A stretch of 64,000 nt of DNA, taken from positions 1 through 64,000 of the forward strand of contig JBBSFB010000003.1 of NCBI GenBank assembly GCA_038239145.1. The letters run 5' to 3'. This DNA comes from PALSA-610 sp038239145. Lineage in GTDB: Bacteria; Actinomycetota; Acidimicrobiia; IMCC26256; PALSA-610. The notes beneath the pieces are model-generated. The model made no database searches. It saw nothing but the letters and a program-made list of their open reading frames with translations, and was not told the origin of the DNA. Positions 1 to 8,413 of the stretch are shown here, piece after piece; the first letter of the stretch is position 1, and every line of letters begins with the position of its first letter. A program made the translations under genes and the position numbers.

Positions 1-408
1 GTCGCGCGCCATGCGTGCGGGCCAGCCCTGCGCGGTGGCGAGCGACGGGATGACGAGCCAGGTCAGCACGAGCAGCCCGATCGTTCCGGCCGACGCACCT
101 GCAATCTTGTCCCAGAGCGGGAGCGGGTTCGCGATCGGGAACACCCGATGCACGAGGAGCCCGATGAGCAGCCCGAGCGCTTGGCCGAGAGAGGCGACGA
201 GCACAAGGAACAGGAGCGCGACACCGACCCGGTCGTTGGTGCTCGTTCCTCCGAGACCGGTCACGACCTTCGGTACGAAGTTGACCCCGATCGCCAGACC
301 GGTGAAGACGCCGGCCCACGCGAATACGCGTGCGACGAGCCCGAGTCGCCAACCGCCCACGCCGGCACCGAGCGCGATCGCGATGATCCCGAGGTCGAGC
401 GCGTTCAT
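1..408 (-). CDS. CvpA-family membrane protein, partial (runs off left edge)
   Basis: The 136 visible residues start with MNALDLGIIAIALGAG and form about four hydrophobic segments, including FAWAGVFTGLAIGV, VALLFLVLVASLGQALGLLIG and AGASAGTIGLLVLTWLVIP, the N-terminal layout of CvpA/colicin V production family proteins. In actinobacteria this module is often the membrane half of MarP-type periplasmic serine proteases; whether a protease domain follows lies outside the window. The ATG at 408 overlaps the trmI stop as ATGA, so it is probably the last translationally coupled gene of the ttuB-ttuA-trmI operon. Confidence 0.75.
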   Translation of the reverse strand, partial: MNALDLGIIAIALGAGVGGWRLGLVARVFAWAGVFTGLAIGVNFVPKVVTGLGGTSTNDRVGVALLFLVLVASLGQALGLLIGLLVHRVFPIANPLPLWDKIAGASAGTIGLLVLTWLVIPSLATAQGWPARMARD

Positions 409-1250
409 TCGCCTCCGGCGTTCGGCTCCGCGCTGGTCTCGGCGTCCGGCTCCGCGGTCGGCTCCGCAAGGGGATCGTCGGCCAGGCGGCGCGCGACTGT
501 GAGAAAACCGGTGTGGGCAACCATCCGGTGATCGGGCCGGATCGATTGGCCCTCGACGTGCCAACCCCGATGCATGACTTCGAGCGACTCGCTCATCACG
601 AACGCGGAGTTCGCGAGTTCCTCGCGCAGACGTCCGACCTGCAGGATCGTGGGGAGATACGACAGGAGAATTCCGCCGGGGACGAGCACATCAGCCGCGT
701 GTTTCACGACGCGCCACGGTTCGGGCAGGTCGAGCACCACGCGATCGATGTCGGACTCGTCGATCCCTTCGTACACGTCGCGGACCTGGACCTCCAGGGG
801 AACGTCGGGACCGAGGAATCCGTGAACGTTGTCGGTGGCCCGCTTCGCGAAGTCGTCGCGGATCTCGTAGCCGATGACCTTGCCCGTCGGTCCGATTGCC
901 CGCAGCAACGCACTGGTCAGCGCGCCGGAACCCACTCCCGATTCCAGGATGCGTGCGCCCGGAAAGATGTCGGCGAGCATGAGGATCGGGCCGATGTCCT
1001 TCGGGTAGATCACCTGGGCGCCGCGCGGCATCTCCAGGATGTACTCGGACAGGGTCGGACGCAGAGCGGTGAGCCGGGCGCCTCGGGTCGTGCGCACGGT
1101 GCTGCCGTCGGGATGGCCGATGATGTCGTCGTGGGCGATGATGCCGGCGTGGGTATGGAACTGACCACCATCGACGAGCACGACGAGGTGGCGCCGACGG
1201 CGGTTGTCGACGAGCAGTACCCGTTCGTCGGCGGCGAAGAGCCGGATCAC
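405..1250 (-). CDS. trmI: tRNA (adenine-58-N1)-methyltransferase TrmI
   Basis: A 281-residue protein that methylates N1 of A58 in the tRNA T-loop using S-adenosylmethionine. The SAM-binding motif ARILESGVGSGALTSALL is followed by the motif IV region DRVVLDLPEPW, whose Asp is the expected catalytic residue; the small beta N-terminal domain (LVVLVDGGQFHTHAGII) is typical. The start is placed at the GTG at 1250, which overlaps the ttuA stop as GTGA and has GGAG six bases upstream; a longer reading from 1349 would overlap ttuA by about 100 bases. The C-terminal 25 residues are an acidic Ala/Glu/Pro tail beyond the conserved domain. It sits directly after ttuA, whose product modifies the neighbouring T54. 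Confidence 0.93.
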   Translation of the reverse strand: MIRLFAADERVLLVDNRRRRHLVVLVDGGQFHTHAGIIAHDDIIGHPDGSTVRTTRGARLTALRPTLSEYILEMPRGAQVIYPKDIGPILMLADIFPGARILESGVGSGALTSALLRAIGPTGKVIGYEIRDDFAKRATDNVHGFLGPDVPLEVQVRDVYEGIDESDIDRVVLDLPEPWRVVKHAADVLVPGGILLSYLPTILQVGRLREELANSAFVMSESLEVMHRGWHVEGQSIRPDHRMVAHTGFLTVARRLADDPLAEPTAEPDAETSAEPNAGGE

Positions 1251-2176
1251 GACGCGCTCCGCACGACGAGTGGGCTCCCCACGGCCCGCGCGCGCATCCG
1301 GCAGAACGCGCACACGTCGCCGGGCGTCGGCGCCGCGCAGACACGGCACGGTCGCAACTCCTCGCGGGCGTCGCTCACCTCGGCCGCGAAATGCTCGTGG
1401 CCGCGTTCGAGAAACCCAAACACGAAGGCCGCCTTGGATCCCGGCGAGCGTTCCTCGATCTCATTGAGCGCGTTCTTGTAGCCGAGGTGGCGATTGCCGG
1501 ACGCCATCGGGCACTCCTCGACGATGTAGTCGATGCCGTTCAGCACGCAGTAGGCCGCGAGCTCGCGTTCGCTCAAGCGGATCAGCGGTTTCACCTTGCG
1601 CACGAATCCGGGCGCGGCCGGGAGCACGGGATGCTGACGACCGAGGTACTCCGTCTCCCACCGCAACACGTTGCCGAACAACACCGCGGCTTCGTCGTCG
1701 AGATTGTGGCCCGTTGCCAGCACGTCGTAGCCGTTGGTCAGTGCCGCTTCGTTGAAGACGTGACGTTTCGACAGACCGCACGCGGAGCACGGAGCGCGCT
1801 TCGCCGCGCGCGACCCTGCTTCGACGTCGAACCCGTACGCGTCGGCGAGGTCAATCTCCACGAGCTTCCAGCCGCGCCCGTCGGCGAAGCGGCGCGCGTA
1901 CGCCGCAGACTCGACCGAGTACTCGCCGATGCCGAGGCCGACGTAGAGGCCGTCCGCCTCGTACCCGAGGTCGCGAAGCAGTTGCCACAGTCCGAGGGAA
2001 TCCTTGCCGCCGGACACCGCGACGAGGATCCGCTCCCCCGGCTGCACCATGTCGAAGTGGTCGATCGCCCGGCGAACCTGTTCCCCGCAGTGACGGACGA
2101 AGCACCCCCGGCAATATCCCGCGTTGTGGCGTCGGACTTCGATCACGGCCGGTTCCCGGCAACGGCCGCACTTCAT
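1247..2176 (-). CDS. ttuA: tRNA-5-methyluridine(54) 2-sulfurtransferase TtuA
   Basis: A 309-residue PP-loop ATPase that thiolates U/T54 in the tRNA T-loop. Seen in order: N-terminal zinc knuckle (C3, C6, C22, C25), PP-loop SGGKDS at 55-60, PCSAC with C130 and C133, GHNLDDEA at 156-163, a third cluster cysteine C222 in EECPM, and a C-terminal zinc finger (PCRVC and VCAFC). From memory, C130/C133/C222 match the numbering of the [4Fe-4S] ligands in Thermus thermophilus TtuA, which separates this protein from TtcA (different Cys layout). The ATG at 2176 overlaps the ttuB stop as ATGA and is preceded by the strong ribosome site GGGAGG. It is coupled to ttuB upstream and trmI downstream. Confidence 0.92.
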   Translation of the reverse strand: MKCGRCREPAVIEVRRHNAGYCRGCFVRHCGEQVRRAIDHFDMVQPGERILVAVSGGKDSLGLWQLLRDLGYEADGLYVGLGIGEYSVESAAYARRFADGRGWKLVEIDLADAYGFDVEAGSRAAKRAPCSACGLSKRHVFNEAALTNGYDVLATGHNLDDEAAVLFGNVLRWETEYLGRQHPVLPAAPGFVRKVKPLIRLSERELAAYCVLNGIDYIVEECPMASGNRHLGYKNALNEIEERSPGSKAAFVFGFLERGHEHFAAEVSDAREELRPCRVCAAPTPGDVCAFCRMRARAVGSPLVVRSAS

Positions 2177-2373
2177 GTCGAGCCTCCCGACATGACCGGC
2201 CGGATCTCGACCGTGTCGTCGTCGTGCAGTTGTTCGTCGTGCGTCACGAGCGTGTCGTTGCGGATGACGATCACCGACTCGGGAACGATCTCGAGCTGGC
2301 GCAGCAACCGACCGACATTACGGGGCGCCGCGACCTCGAGCTCGCGTTTGGGGTTCCGCAACACGACCCTCAC
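2173..2373 (-). CDS. ttuB: ubiquitin-like sulfur carrier TtuB (ThiS/MoaD family)
   Basis: A 66-residue beta-grasp protein beginning V(M)RVVLRNPKRELEV and ending VEIRPVMSGGST. Length and both ends resemble Thermus TtuB, which carries sulfur as a C-terminal thiocarboxylate for TtuA. I choose the GTG at 2373 because the conserved RVVLR strand begins right there; the frame is open further upstream but would run into the preceding gene. The di-glycine is not terminal here: Ser-Thr follows, so activation should need trimming or a different chemistry. The Gly-Gly codons form the GGGAGG ribosome site of ttuA. Confidence 0.85.
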   Translation of the reverse strand: MRVVLRNPKRELEVAAPRNVGRLLRQLEIVPESVIVIRNDTLVTHDEQLHDDDTVEIRPVMSGGST

Positions 2374-2417
2374 GAGGCGACCATCATCGGACAGCCACAG
2401 TACTGGCCGTCCGGCGG

Positions 2418-2621
2418 TTACTGCCTCGGGCGCGTGACCACCTCGAACAGGTCTCCGGGCTTGACGACCGTGCGATAGAGCACCTCTTCGTCGTCCCGAG
2501 CGATGCGGTGAAGCACCCGCAGGCCGCCGGCAACGATCCCGACGACCAGCCATGGCGTCGAGCCGGACACGCCCTTGCGCAGACCGTTGCTCGTGAGGCG
2601 GCGAAGCAGAGAGAGGTACAC
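2418..2621 (-). CDS. small membrane protein of unknown function
   Basis: A 67-residue protein starting at a GTG directly after the stop of the upstream gene (2623). It has one hydrophobic stretch, TPWLVVGIVAGGLRVL at about residues 22-37, and a charged C-terminal half (HRIARDDEEVLYRTVVKPGDLFEVV). The same tight minus-strand run continues with ttuB-ttuA-trmI, so it is probably co-transcribed. I do not recognise a family. Confidence 0.65.
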   Translation of the reverse strand: MYLSLLRRLTSNGLRKGVSGSTPWLVVGIVAGGLRVLHRIARDDEEVLYRTVVKPGDLFEVVTRPRQ

Positions 2622-2622
2622 G

Positions 2623-2859
2623 TCAGATCCGGCGGATCTCGAGGACGAGCTGACGCTTCTTGCCCCGGCGCTTCCCGAGCCAGAAGACGACGACGAGCGT
2701 GACCATCGCGGCGCCGGCGGCGATGGCAATCGCGGGAACCTTGGCCGCTTCCGTACGGGTGTCGACCTCGCCGCGCAACTCGCCGAGCTTCGCCTCGATG
2801 TCGGCCCGAGTGATCGGCGGCTTCACCGGTTCCGGCGACTTCTTCGACTTGCGGCTCAT
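2623..2859 (-). CDS. small membrane protein, DUF3618-like
   Basis: 78 residues: a basic N-terminus (MSRKSKKSPEP), an amphipathic segment TRADIEAKLGELRGEVDTRTE, one transmembrane helix at about 41-62 (VPAIAIAAGAAMVTLVVVFW) and a basic tail GKRRGKKRQ. This order resembles DUF3618-type actinobacterial proteins that sit beside Phage_holin_3_6 proteins; the match is by layout only. The ATG overlaps the stop of the upstream holin-like gene as ATGA. Confidence 0.7.
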   Translation of the reverse strand: MSRKSKKSPEPVKPPITRADIEAKLGELRGEVDTRTEAAKVPAIAIAAGAAMVTLVVVFWLGKRRGKKRQLVLEIRRI

Positions 2860-3167
2860 GCCTTCTTCCTCTTTTTGGTACCAACGAACCACGTGAGCGC
2901 GGCGAGGGCGAGCGCGCCGACCACAACGATGCCGTACGGCGCCCACGACCAGTTCCCCGTGAAGTGGGGCCCTCGGTGATCGCCCTGCAGCGCGCGCAGC
3001 CCGCCGAGGGCGAGGAAGGTCACGCCGGTGCCGATGAGGACTGCACCCGCGATCCCGAATGCGACGTAGCGCGCCAGACCCTTCAGCGGGTCGACGGTCT
3101 CCTGTTTCGCATAGGCGATCACGAGCTCCTTGAGCTCGCTGATCGTCTGTTGCGGATTGTCGGCCAC
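2856..3167 (-). CDS. putative holin-superfamily/phage_holin_3_6-like membrane protein
   Basis: 103 residues from a GTG at 3167 preceded by GAAAGG. Residues 1-35 are charged and probably coiled (QTISELKELVIAYAKQETVD), followed by two transmembrane segments (VAFGIAGAVLIGTGVTFLAL and APYGIVVVGALALAALTWFVG) and a Lys/Arg-rich tail. Despite the family name these are chromosomal proteins in actinobacteria and do not imply a prophage; no other phage gene is near. First gene of the run down to position 1. Confidence 0.7.
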   Translation of the reverse strand: MADNPQQTISELKELVIAYAKQETVDPLKGLARYVAFGIAGAVLIGTGVTFLALGGLRALQGDHRGPHFTGNWSWAPYGIVVVGALALAALTWFVGTKKRKKA

Positions 3168-3248
3168 TCGGAACCTTTCGCGGTTTGGCGGGGAAGTTTG
3201 CCACATACCCATCGAAGCCCGGCCCATCCCGGACCCGACGGATGCGGC

Positions 3249-4670
3249 CTACGGCGCCGGCACCAGGTCGGTTGGCGCTCGGAGGTCGGGCGTCGACCCG
3301 ATCGCGCTCGCCACGTCGGCCTGCAGCTGCGATCCGGCGCCGCTCGAGAAGTCACCGTTGGCGAGGAAGGCGAAGTGCAGCTCGTCCGGGCGGTCGATGA
3401 CACCGACCAGGCCGATGACTCCGGTGATCGACCCGGTCTTGGCCCGCAGCTTCCCCGCGAGCGGCCCTCCGAGGAAACGACCGACGAGCGTGCCGGTCTG
3501 CCCGGCGATTGGGAGCCCTTTGTTCACCGCCGCGAACTTCGGCTGCGACGACAGCTCGATGACCGGGAGCATCGTGGCGCAGCTCGCACGGTCGGCGTGA
3601 GCAAGACCGGAACCGTCCTGCATGACGAGCCTGGCGGTCGGTACGCCGAGCGCCGCGAGCTGGTGCTCGACGATCCGTACGCCCGCGGCGGTAGTCGCGG
3701 GCGTACCCGGCGTCGTCGCGGCGGCGATGTCGCGTACGAGGGTCTCCGCGGTGAAGTTGTCGCTGCTCGTCAGCATCTCGGCGACGATCGCGGAGAGCGG
3801 CGGCGAATCGACGTGTGCGATTTCCCGCCCGGTCACAGCCGCGTCGGGCGGGGCGCGATGTACACCGCCGGCGACGTTGACACCCCGGGCCGCAAGCAGG
3901 GCGGCCAAACGCTGTCCGGTCGTGAGCGCGGGATCTGCGGCCGCGACCGTGTCGTTCGGTCGGTCGAATCCCCCGTCGACGGCCAGCGCGCCGAGCGAAC
4001 CGACGTCACCCTCCCGGGTATAGATCGGCTTCCACGCCGGGAGGAACCGCAACGAGTCGTGCGCACGATCGTCGACCAGGATCGCGCCCCGGACCTCGTG
4101 GACTCCGGCCGCGACGATCGCGTCGGCGAGGGCGGAGAGCTGGGTGACGGGCGCGTCGTGCGAACGGGCTTGACCATGCACGTACGCGACGTGCTCGGGT
4201 GTGGAGAGCAGCGGGTCGCCGCCGCCGACGACGACGAGATCGCCACTCCCGTCGGAGACGACTCCCGTCGTGAAGCGGTGATCAGATCCCAGCCGCTCGA
4301 TGGCGGTCGTCGCGGTCAGGAGCTTCATGGTCGACGCGGGCGCGAGGGCGAGGTCTCCGCCGACCCGGGCCAACGCGCCGACCTGACCGTCGACGGCTAC
4401 GCACGCGTGGGTGGCGGCGACGATCGAGCTCAGCGACCGCGTCAACGTGAACATGACTTCGGCTTGCGCGGCGCCTTCGACGGTACGGGCGAGGAGCACG
4501 GGAATCCGGCGCGGCGACCACAGCGGCGTGGCAACCCCCGCCGCGGATGCGGCGGCGCGGCGAGGCGCGGAGTCGACGGGGCGCGCACTTGCGAACACGA
4601 GCGTCGCCGCGACGAGACACGCGACGGCCACGAGCACGAACACGAAGCCCGTGCGCTTGCGGCGGGTCAC
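3249..4670 (-). CDS. dacB: D-alanyl-D-alanine carboxypeptidase/endopeptidase, PBP4 (DacB) family
   Basis: A 473-residue penicillin-binding protein that trims peptidoglycan stem peptides outside the membrane. One N-terminal hydrophobic helix (FVFVLVAVACLVAATLVFA) serves as signal or anchor. All three active-site motifs are present: SxxK as S113-T-M-K116, SDN at 303-305 and KTG at 411-413. The GTG start at 4670 overlaps the stop of the ligase gene upstream (GTGA). The C-terminus ends in a short Pro/Ala tail. Being last in an operon with two acyl-CoA ligases is probably positional rather than functional. Confidence 0.92.
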   Translation of the reverse strand: MTRRKRTGFVFVLVAVACLVAATLVFASARPVDSAPRRAAASAAGVATPLWSPRRIPVLLARTVEGAAQAEVMFTLTRSLSSIVAATHACVAVDGQVGALARVGGDLALAPASTMKLLTATTAIERLGSDHRFTTGVVSDGSGDLVVVGGGDPLLSTPEHVAYVHGQARSHDAPVTQLSALADAIVAAGVHEVRGAILVDDRAHDSLRFLPAWKPIYTREGDVGSLGALAVDGGFDRPNDTVAAADPALTTGQRLAALLAARGVNVAGGVHRAPPDAAVTGREIAHVDSPPLSAIVAEMLTSSDNFTAETLVRDIAAATTPGTPATTAAGVRIVEHQLAALGVPTARLVMQDGSGLAHADRASCATMLPVIELSSQPKFAAVNKGLPIAGQTGTLVGRFLGGPLAGKLRAKTGSITGVIGLVGVIDRPDELHFAFLANGDFSSGAGSQLQADVASAIGSTPDLRAPTDLVPAP

Positions 4671-6814
4671 GTCGATGCGCGCGCGCGCCGGAAACGTGCG
4701 TCGAGCCAGAGATGGGAGAGCGCGGTCACGGCCCGGTTCGCGCTCGCATAACAGAGCCGTCCGGTTGCCCGCACCGCGGCCGGGCCGGGATTGTCGGGCG
4801 CCGCGACCGCGAGCTCGGTCGCGGTGAGGATCGGTTTACCGGTCGCGTCGGAGATCTCGGCCGCGGCTCGCGCGAACCGCTCGTCCTGACGTTCGTGGTA
4901 GGCGACGATGCGTTCGAGCCCGTGGCCGGGATAAAAGGATCCGTCACGCAGCAGTTGCGCGGTGTTCGACTGGATGCCGACGCCCAGATAGACGATGGCG
5001 TCGATCTCCGGGTGCCGCGCGACCAGGTCCATCACCTGGGGAATCGTGTCGCGCGTCTCGCCGCCCGCGAAGTCGATGGGATTGCTGCGGCTCCACCGGG
5101 GCGGCAGCTTCTCGTCGATCGCGGCGCGCAGCTCGGCGGGCAGTGCCGCGAGCTCGAGCCCGTCCGCGCGTGCGATGGCGTCGGCCGTGACCACTCCCCA
5201 TCCGCCCGCGGTCGTCAGCACGGCAGTCCGCGGTCCGAGCGGCAACGGTTGGGTCGCGAACGTCGCCGCCGCCTCGAACGCCTCCTCGACCGTGCCGGCG
5301 CGGGTGATCCCGGCCTGGCGGCACATACCGTCGAAGATGCGGTCGTCGGCTGCGAGGCTCCCCGTGTGGCTCGCGGCCGCCCGTTGTCCGCTCGCGGTCG
5401 TGCCCCCTTTGACGAGCACCACGGGTTTGCGCCGGGCGACGGCGGCTAGCCGGTCGAACAGGGCGCGCCCGTCTTCTACGCCCTCGACGTACGCAAGGCT
5501 CACCGCGGTGGCATCGTCGTCGGCATACCAGTCGAGGTAGTCGGCGACCGAGAGTGCAGCCGCGTTTCCGGCCGATACTGCACGGCTCACCCCCACTCCG
5601 GTCTGCACGGCCCAGTTCTCGAACGACGAGACGAAGTTCCCCGACTGGCTCGCAATCCCGATCCGGCCCGCGGGTGGGTACGGCGCAACGATCTGCGCGC
5701 ACAGGTTGACGGGCGTCGACACGACGCCCTGTCCGTTCGGGCCCGCAAGCAGGATGCCGAGGTCGTCGGCAAGTGCGACGAGCTCGCGCTGGGCCCGCAC
5801 GCCTTCGTCCCCGGCTTCGCCGTACCCCGCGCTGGTGAGGAACGCGGCGCGCACGCCGCGGCGCGCGCACGCGCGCAGGAGCTCCGCGTTCGCAGCGGCC
5901 GGCGTGCACACGAACACGAGATCCCACGGACCGTCCGGCAGTTCGTCGATTGTGCGCGCCGTCTCGACCCCGAGCACGGGCGTGGCGTCGAGATTCGTCG
6001 CGCCCACCCGGCCGCGGTACCCCGACGACAAGATGTTGTGGAGCGCGACGAACCCGAACTTGCCGGGATGCGTGGAGGCGCCGGCGACGATCACACCGCG
6101 CGGCTCGAACAACGCTCGAAACGCCGCGTCGTCGGGTCGGGGTCGGGGTGCGGGCCGCGGCGGGCGGGGAACGTCGTCGAGCTCGACCAGCGCATCGACC
6201 GCGACCGGGACGCCGTCGACCACGATGAGCGGATTCAGGTCGACCGACGCGACGTCGGGACGTTCTTCGGCGAGGCGCGACAGGCCGACGAGGGTCGCGA
6301 TGACGGCATTCCGGTCCACCGCGGGCTCGCCGCGGAACGGCCCGAGCAGCTTCTGGGTCGCAAGGTCGTCGACGAGCTCGCGCGCGTCGACATCGGTGAG
6401 GGGCACGAGCCGGAACGCGACGTCGCCGAGGGCCTCGGCGAGGACTCCGCCGACGCCGAACATCACGCAGGGCCCGAACTGCGGATCTCGGACCAGGCCG
6501 GCGATGAGCTCACGGGTTCCCTTGACCATGGGCGCGACGAGCAGCCCGACCGGGCCGTCGTCGGGGCGCGCCGCACCGAGCAGCTCCTCGCCGGCGACGC
6601 GTACCGCGGTGGCGTCGTGCAAGCCGAGACGGACCAGTCCCCGCTCGGTCTTGTGCGCGATCGAGTCGCCGCACAGCTTCAGCACGACCGGGTATCGGAT
6701 CTCGGCGGCGGCAGCGATCGCAGCCTCGGTATCGGCGACCGTGCGTTCGTCGAGGATCGGGACGCCGAAGCCCGCGAGCAGCTCCTTCGACGCAGATTCC
6801 GAGAGAGTCGGCAC
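4667..6814 (-). CDS. acetyl/acyl-CoA synthetase (ADP-forming), fused alpha and beta subunits
   Basis: A 715-residue NDP-forming acyl-CoA ligase. The ATP-grasp (beta) part comes first (residues about 1-215, with YPVVLKL and AHKTERGLVRLGL), followed by a CoA-binding Rossmann domain (RGVIVAGASTHPGKFG, about 240-255) and the ligase domain, where the phosphorylatable His is H483 in ASHTGS. This beta-alpha order is the reverse of PatZ-type proteins, and there is no acetyltransferase domain. It converts an acyl-CoA plus ADP and phosphate to acid plus ATP, or the reverse. It lies 3 bp after an AMP-forming acyl-CoA synthetase gene. Confidence 0.88.
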   Translation of the reverse strand: MPTLSESASKELLAGFGVPILDERTVADTEAAIAAAAEIRYPVVLKLCGDSIAHKTERGLVRLGLHDATAVRVAGEELLGAARPDDGPVGLLVAPMVKGTRELIAGLVRDPQFGPCVMFGVGGVLAEALGDVAFRLVPLTDVDARELVDDLATQKLLGPFRGEPAVDRNAVIATLVGLSRLAEERPDVASVDLNPLIVVDGVPVAVDALVELDDVPRPPRPAPRPRPDDAAFRALFEPRGVIVAGASTHPGKFGFVALHNILSSGYRGRVGATNLDATPVLGVETARTIDELPDGPWDLVFVCTPAAANAELLRACARRGVRAAFLTSAGYGEAGDEGVRAQRELVALADDLGILLAGPNGQGVVSTPVNLCAQIVAPYPPAGRIGIASQSGNFVSSFENWAVQTGVGVSRAVSAGNAAALSVADYLDWYADDDATAVSLAYVEGVEDGRALFDRLAAVARRKPVVLVKGGTTASGQRAAASHTGSLAADDRIFDGMCRQAGITRAGTVEEAFEAAATFATQPLPLGPRTAVLTTAGGWGVVTADAIARADGLELAALPAELRAAIDEKLPPRWSRSNPIDFAGGETRDTIPQVMDLVARHPEIDAIVYLGVGIQSNTAQLLRDGSFYPGHGLERIVAYHERQDERFARAAAEISDATGKPILTATELAVAAPDNPGPAAVRATGRLCYASANRAVTALSHLWLDARFRRARAST

Positions 6815-6817
6815 GGA

Positions 6818-8383
6818 TCAGACCGCACTGTCGCAGTCGCGCCAGTACTCGTCGCGCAGCACCCGTTTCAACAGCTTCCCCGAGTCGGTGCGCGGGAGCT
6901 CGGGGCGCGTTTCGTACGCGCGCGGTTGCTTGTAGCGCGCCAGCCGCGACTCCGCGAACGCGCGCAGCTCGTCGAGGTCGATCGTCTCGCCCACCTTGGC
7001 CTGGACGATGGCGTGCACGCGCTCGCCCCACTCGTCGTCGGGGATGCCGAACACGGCTGCGTCGAGAATCTGCGGGTGCGCGTAGAGGACCGCCTCGATC
7101 TCGGCCGGATAGATGTTCACGCCGCCGGAGATGATCATGTCCTTCTTGCGGTCGCAGATGTAGACGTAGCCCTCGTCGTCGAGATATGCGACGTCGCCGA
7201 CGGATTTCCAGTCGTCGTCGGCCAGCTCGGTGAGCTTCTCATCGGTGTGGTGGTAGCCGTCCATCGCGAGACCCGTGCGTACGAAGAGCTCTCCGGCTTC
7301 CCCAGTGGCGGCGACCGTGCCGTCGTCCTTCACGATGCGGATCTGGATACCGCCGTAGGGCTTGCCGCACGATCCCGGCTTGCGGAGCTGGTCTTCGGGC
7401 TTGAGCACGGTGTCGACGCCGAGCTCGGTCGAGCCGTACACCTCGAACAGGAAACCGTCCCCGAGCTTGTCGACGATCTCCTGCTTCAGCGCGTACGGAA
7501 CCGGGGCCGCGTTGGCGATGAGGCAGATCATCGTCGACATGTCGGCGCGTGCCAGCTCTTCGGCCGGCAGCGAGACGATGCGCTTGAGCTGCGTGGGCGC
7601 CGAGAACGAGTTGGTCACTCGATGCTCCTTGACCAACGCGATCCAACGCACTGGATCGAACTTGCGCAAGATGATGACGGGGGCGCCGAGCGAGTGGGCC
7701 ATCGACGCGAACGCGAGCGGCCCCGAGTGGTAAAGCGGGCCGGTCGTCAGATGTACCGAGTTCTCGTGCATGAGGCGCAGCTCGTCGAGGAGTGCGAACA
7801 CGATCTCGCGATCACTACGGGTGCGCAGGGCACCTTTCGGCTTCCCGGTGGTACCCGAGGTGTAGATCATCGCCGCGCCCGCTTCGCTGGTCGCGACGAC
7901 GTCGGGCTCGCTCGCGGGCTGACCGGCGCACACGTCGTCCCAGGCGAGGAAGCCGCTCCCGTCGGGTACGGGGCCGCCGAACACGACGACCGTGCGCAGC
8001 TTCGGCAGCTGATCGCGCACCGACGCGACGAGTGCCGCCTCTTCGGCGTCGATCACCACGATCGTCGCGTCGGAGTTGTCGATCACGTATTGCATCTCCT
8101 CCGCGTTGAACCGGTACGACAGCGGCACCGCGACGAGGTTGCACTTGCGCGCGGCGTGGATGGTGGTGATCACCTCGAGTGAGTTCGGCCCGCACCAGAC
8201 GAGTCGCTCGCCCGACCGGGCGCCGGCCGCGAGGAGCCCGTTCCCGAGCCGGTTGATCTGGGCATTGAGCTCCCCGAACGTGGTGGTCGACGGCGTCGCG
8301 CCGCCGCTGGCGTCGACGACGACTGCGACCTTGTCGGGTGCGTGCTGCGCGTGGACGGCCAGGGCATCGAGCGGAGGTTTCAT
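6818..8383 (-). CDS. AMP-forming acyl-CoA synthetase (fatty-acid/aryl-CoA ligase family)
   Basis: 521 residues. The adenylate motif YTSGTTGKPKG is at 174-184, YGSTE and the hinge YICDRKKDMIISGG follow, and the acyl-transfer lysine lies in PRTDSGKLLKR near the C-terminus. It activates a carboxylic acid to its CoA ester via an acyl-adenylate; the substrate cannot be read from sequence. Start at the ATG at 8383, with TACGCT seven bases upstream. First gene of a three-gene minus-strand operon. Confidence 0.9.
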   Translation of the reverse strand: MKPPLDALAVHAQHAPDKVAVVVDASGGATPSTTTFGELNAQINRLGNGLLAAGARSGERLVWCGPNSLEVITTIHAARKCNLVAVPLSYRFNAEEMQYVIDNSDATIVVIDAEEAALVASVRDQLPKLRTVVVFGGPVPDGSGFLAWDDVCAGQPASEPDVVATSEAGAAMIYTSGTTGKPKGALRTRSDREIVFALLDELRLMHENSVHLTTGPLYHSGPLAFASMAHSLGAPVIILRKFDPVRWIALVKEHRVTNSFSAPTQLKRIVSLPAEELARADMSTMICLIANAAPVPYALKQEIVDKLGDGFLFEVYGSTELGVDTVLKPEDQLRKPGSCGKPYGGIQIRIVKDDGTVAATGEAGELFVRTGLAMDGYHHTDEKLTELADDDWKSVGDVAYLDDEGYVYICDRKKDMIISGGVNIYPAEIEAVLYAHPQILDAAVFGIPDDEWGERVHAIVQAKVGETIDLDELRAFAESRLARYKQPRAYETRPELPRTDSGKLLKRVLRDEYWRDCDSAV

Positions 8384-8390
8384 GGATCGG

Positions 8391-8396
8391 AGCGTA
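8391..8396 (-). promoter_or_regulatory. -10 element TACGCT for the acyl-CoA synthetase gene
   Basis: TACGCT (minus strand) ends 7 nt before the ATG at 8383, the spacing expected for a leaderless transcript. It is back to back with the GH84 promoter within a 36-bp gap. Confidence 0.55.
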
Positions 8397-8407
8397 CGCG
8401 GCCCCGA

Positions 8408-8413
8408 TAGTGT
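8408..8413 (+). promoter_or_regulatory. -10 element TAGTGT for the GH84 gene
   Basis: TAGTGT ends 6 nt before the GTG at 8420, consistent with transcription starting at the start codon. It also supports that GTG as the true start. Confidence 0.55.

Noticed and set aside
405..1349. Longer trmI reading frame starting at 1349
   Set aside because: It overlaps ttuA by about 100 bases; the GTG at 1250 has GGAG upstream, a GTGA overlap with ttuA and matches the family N-terminus.
513..1481. Long plus-strand frame opposite trmI
   Set aside because: No homology; typical antisense open frame of GC-rich coding sequence.
2856..3167. Prophage remnant suggested by a holin-like protein
   Set aside because: Phage_holin_3_6-type proteins are common chromosomal genes in actinobacteria; no phage genes or att repeats nearby.
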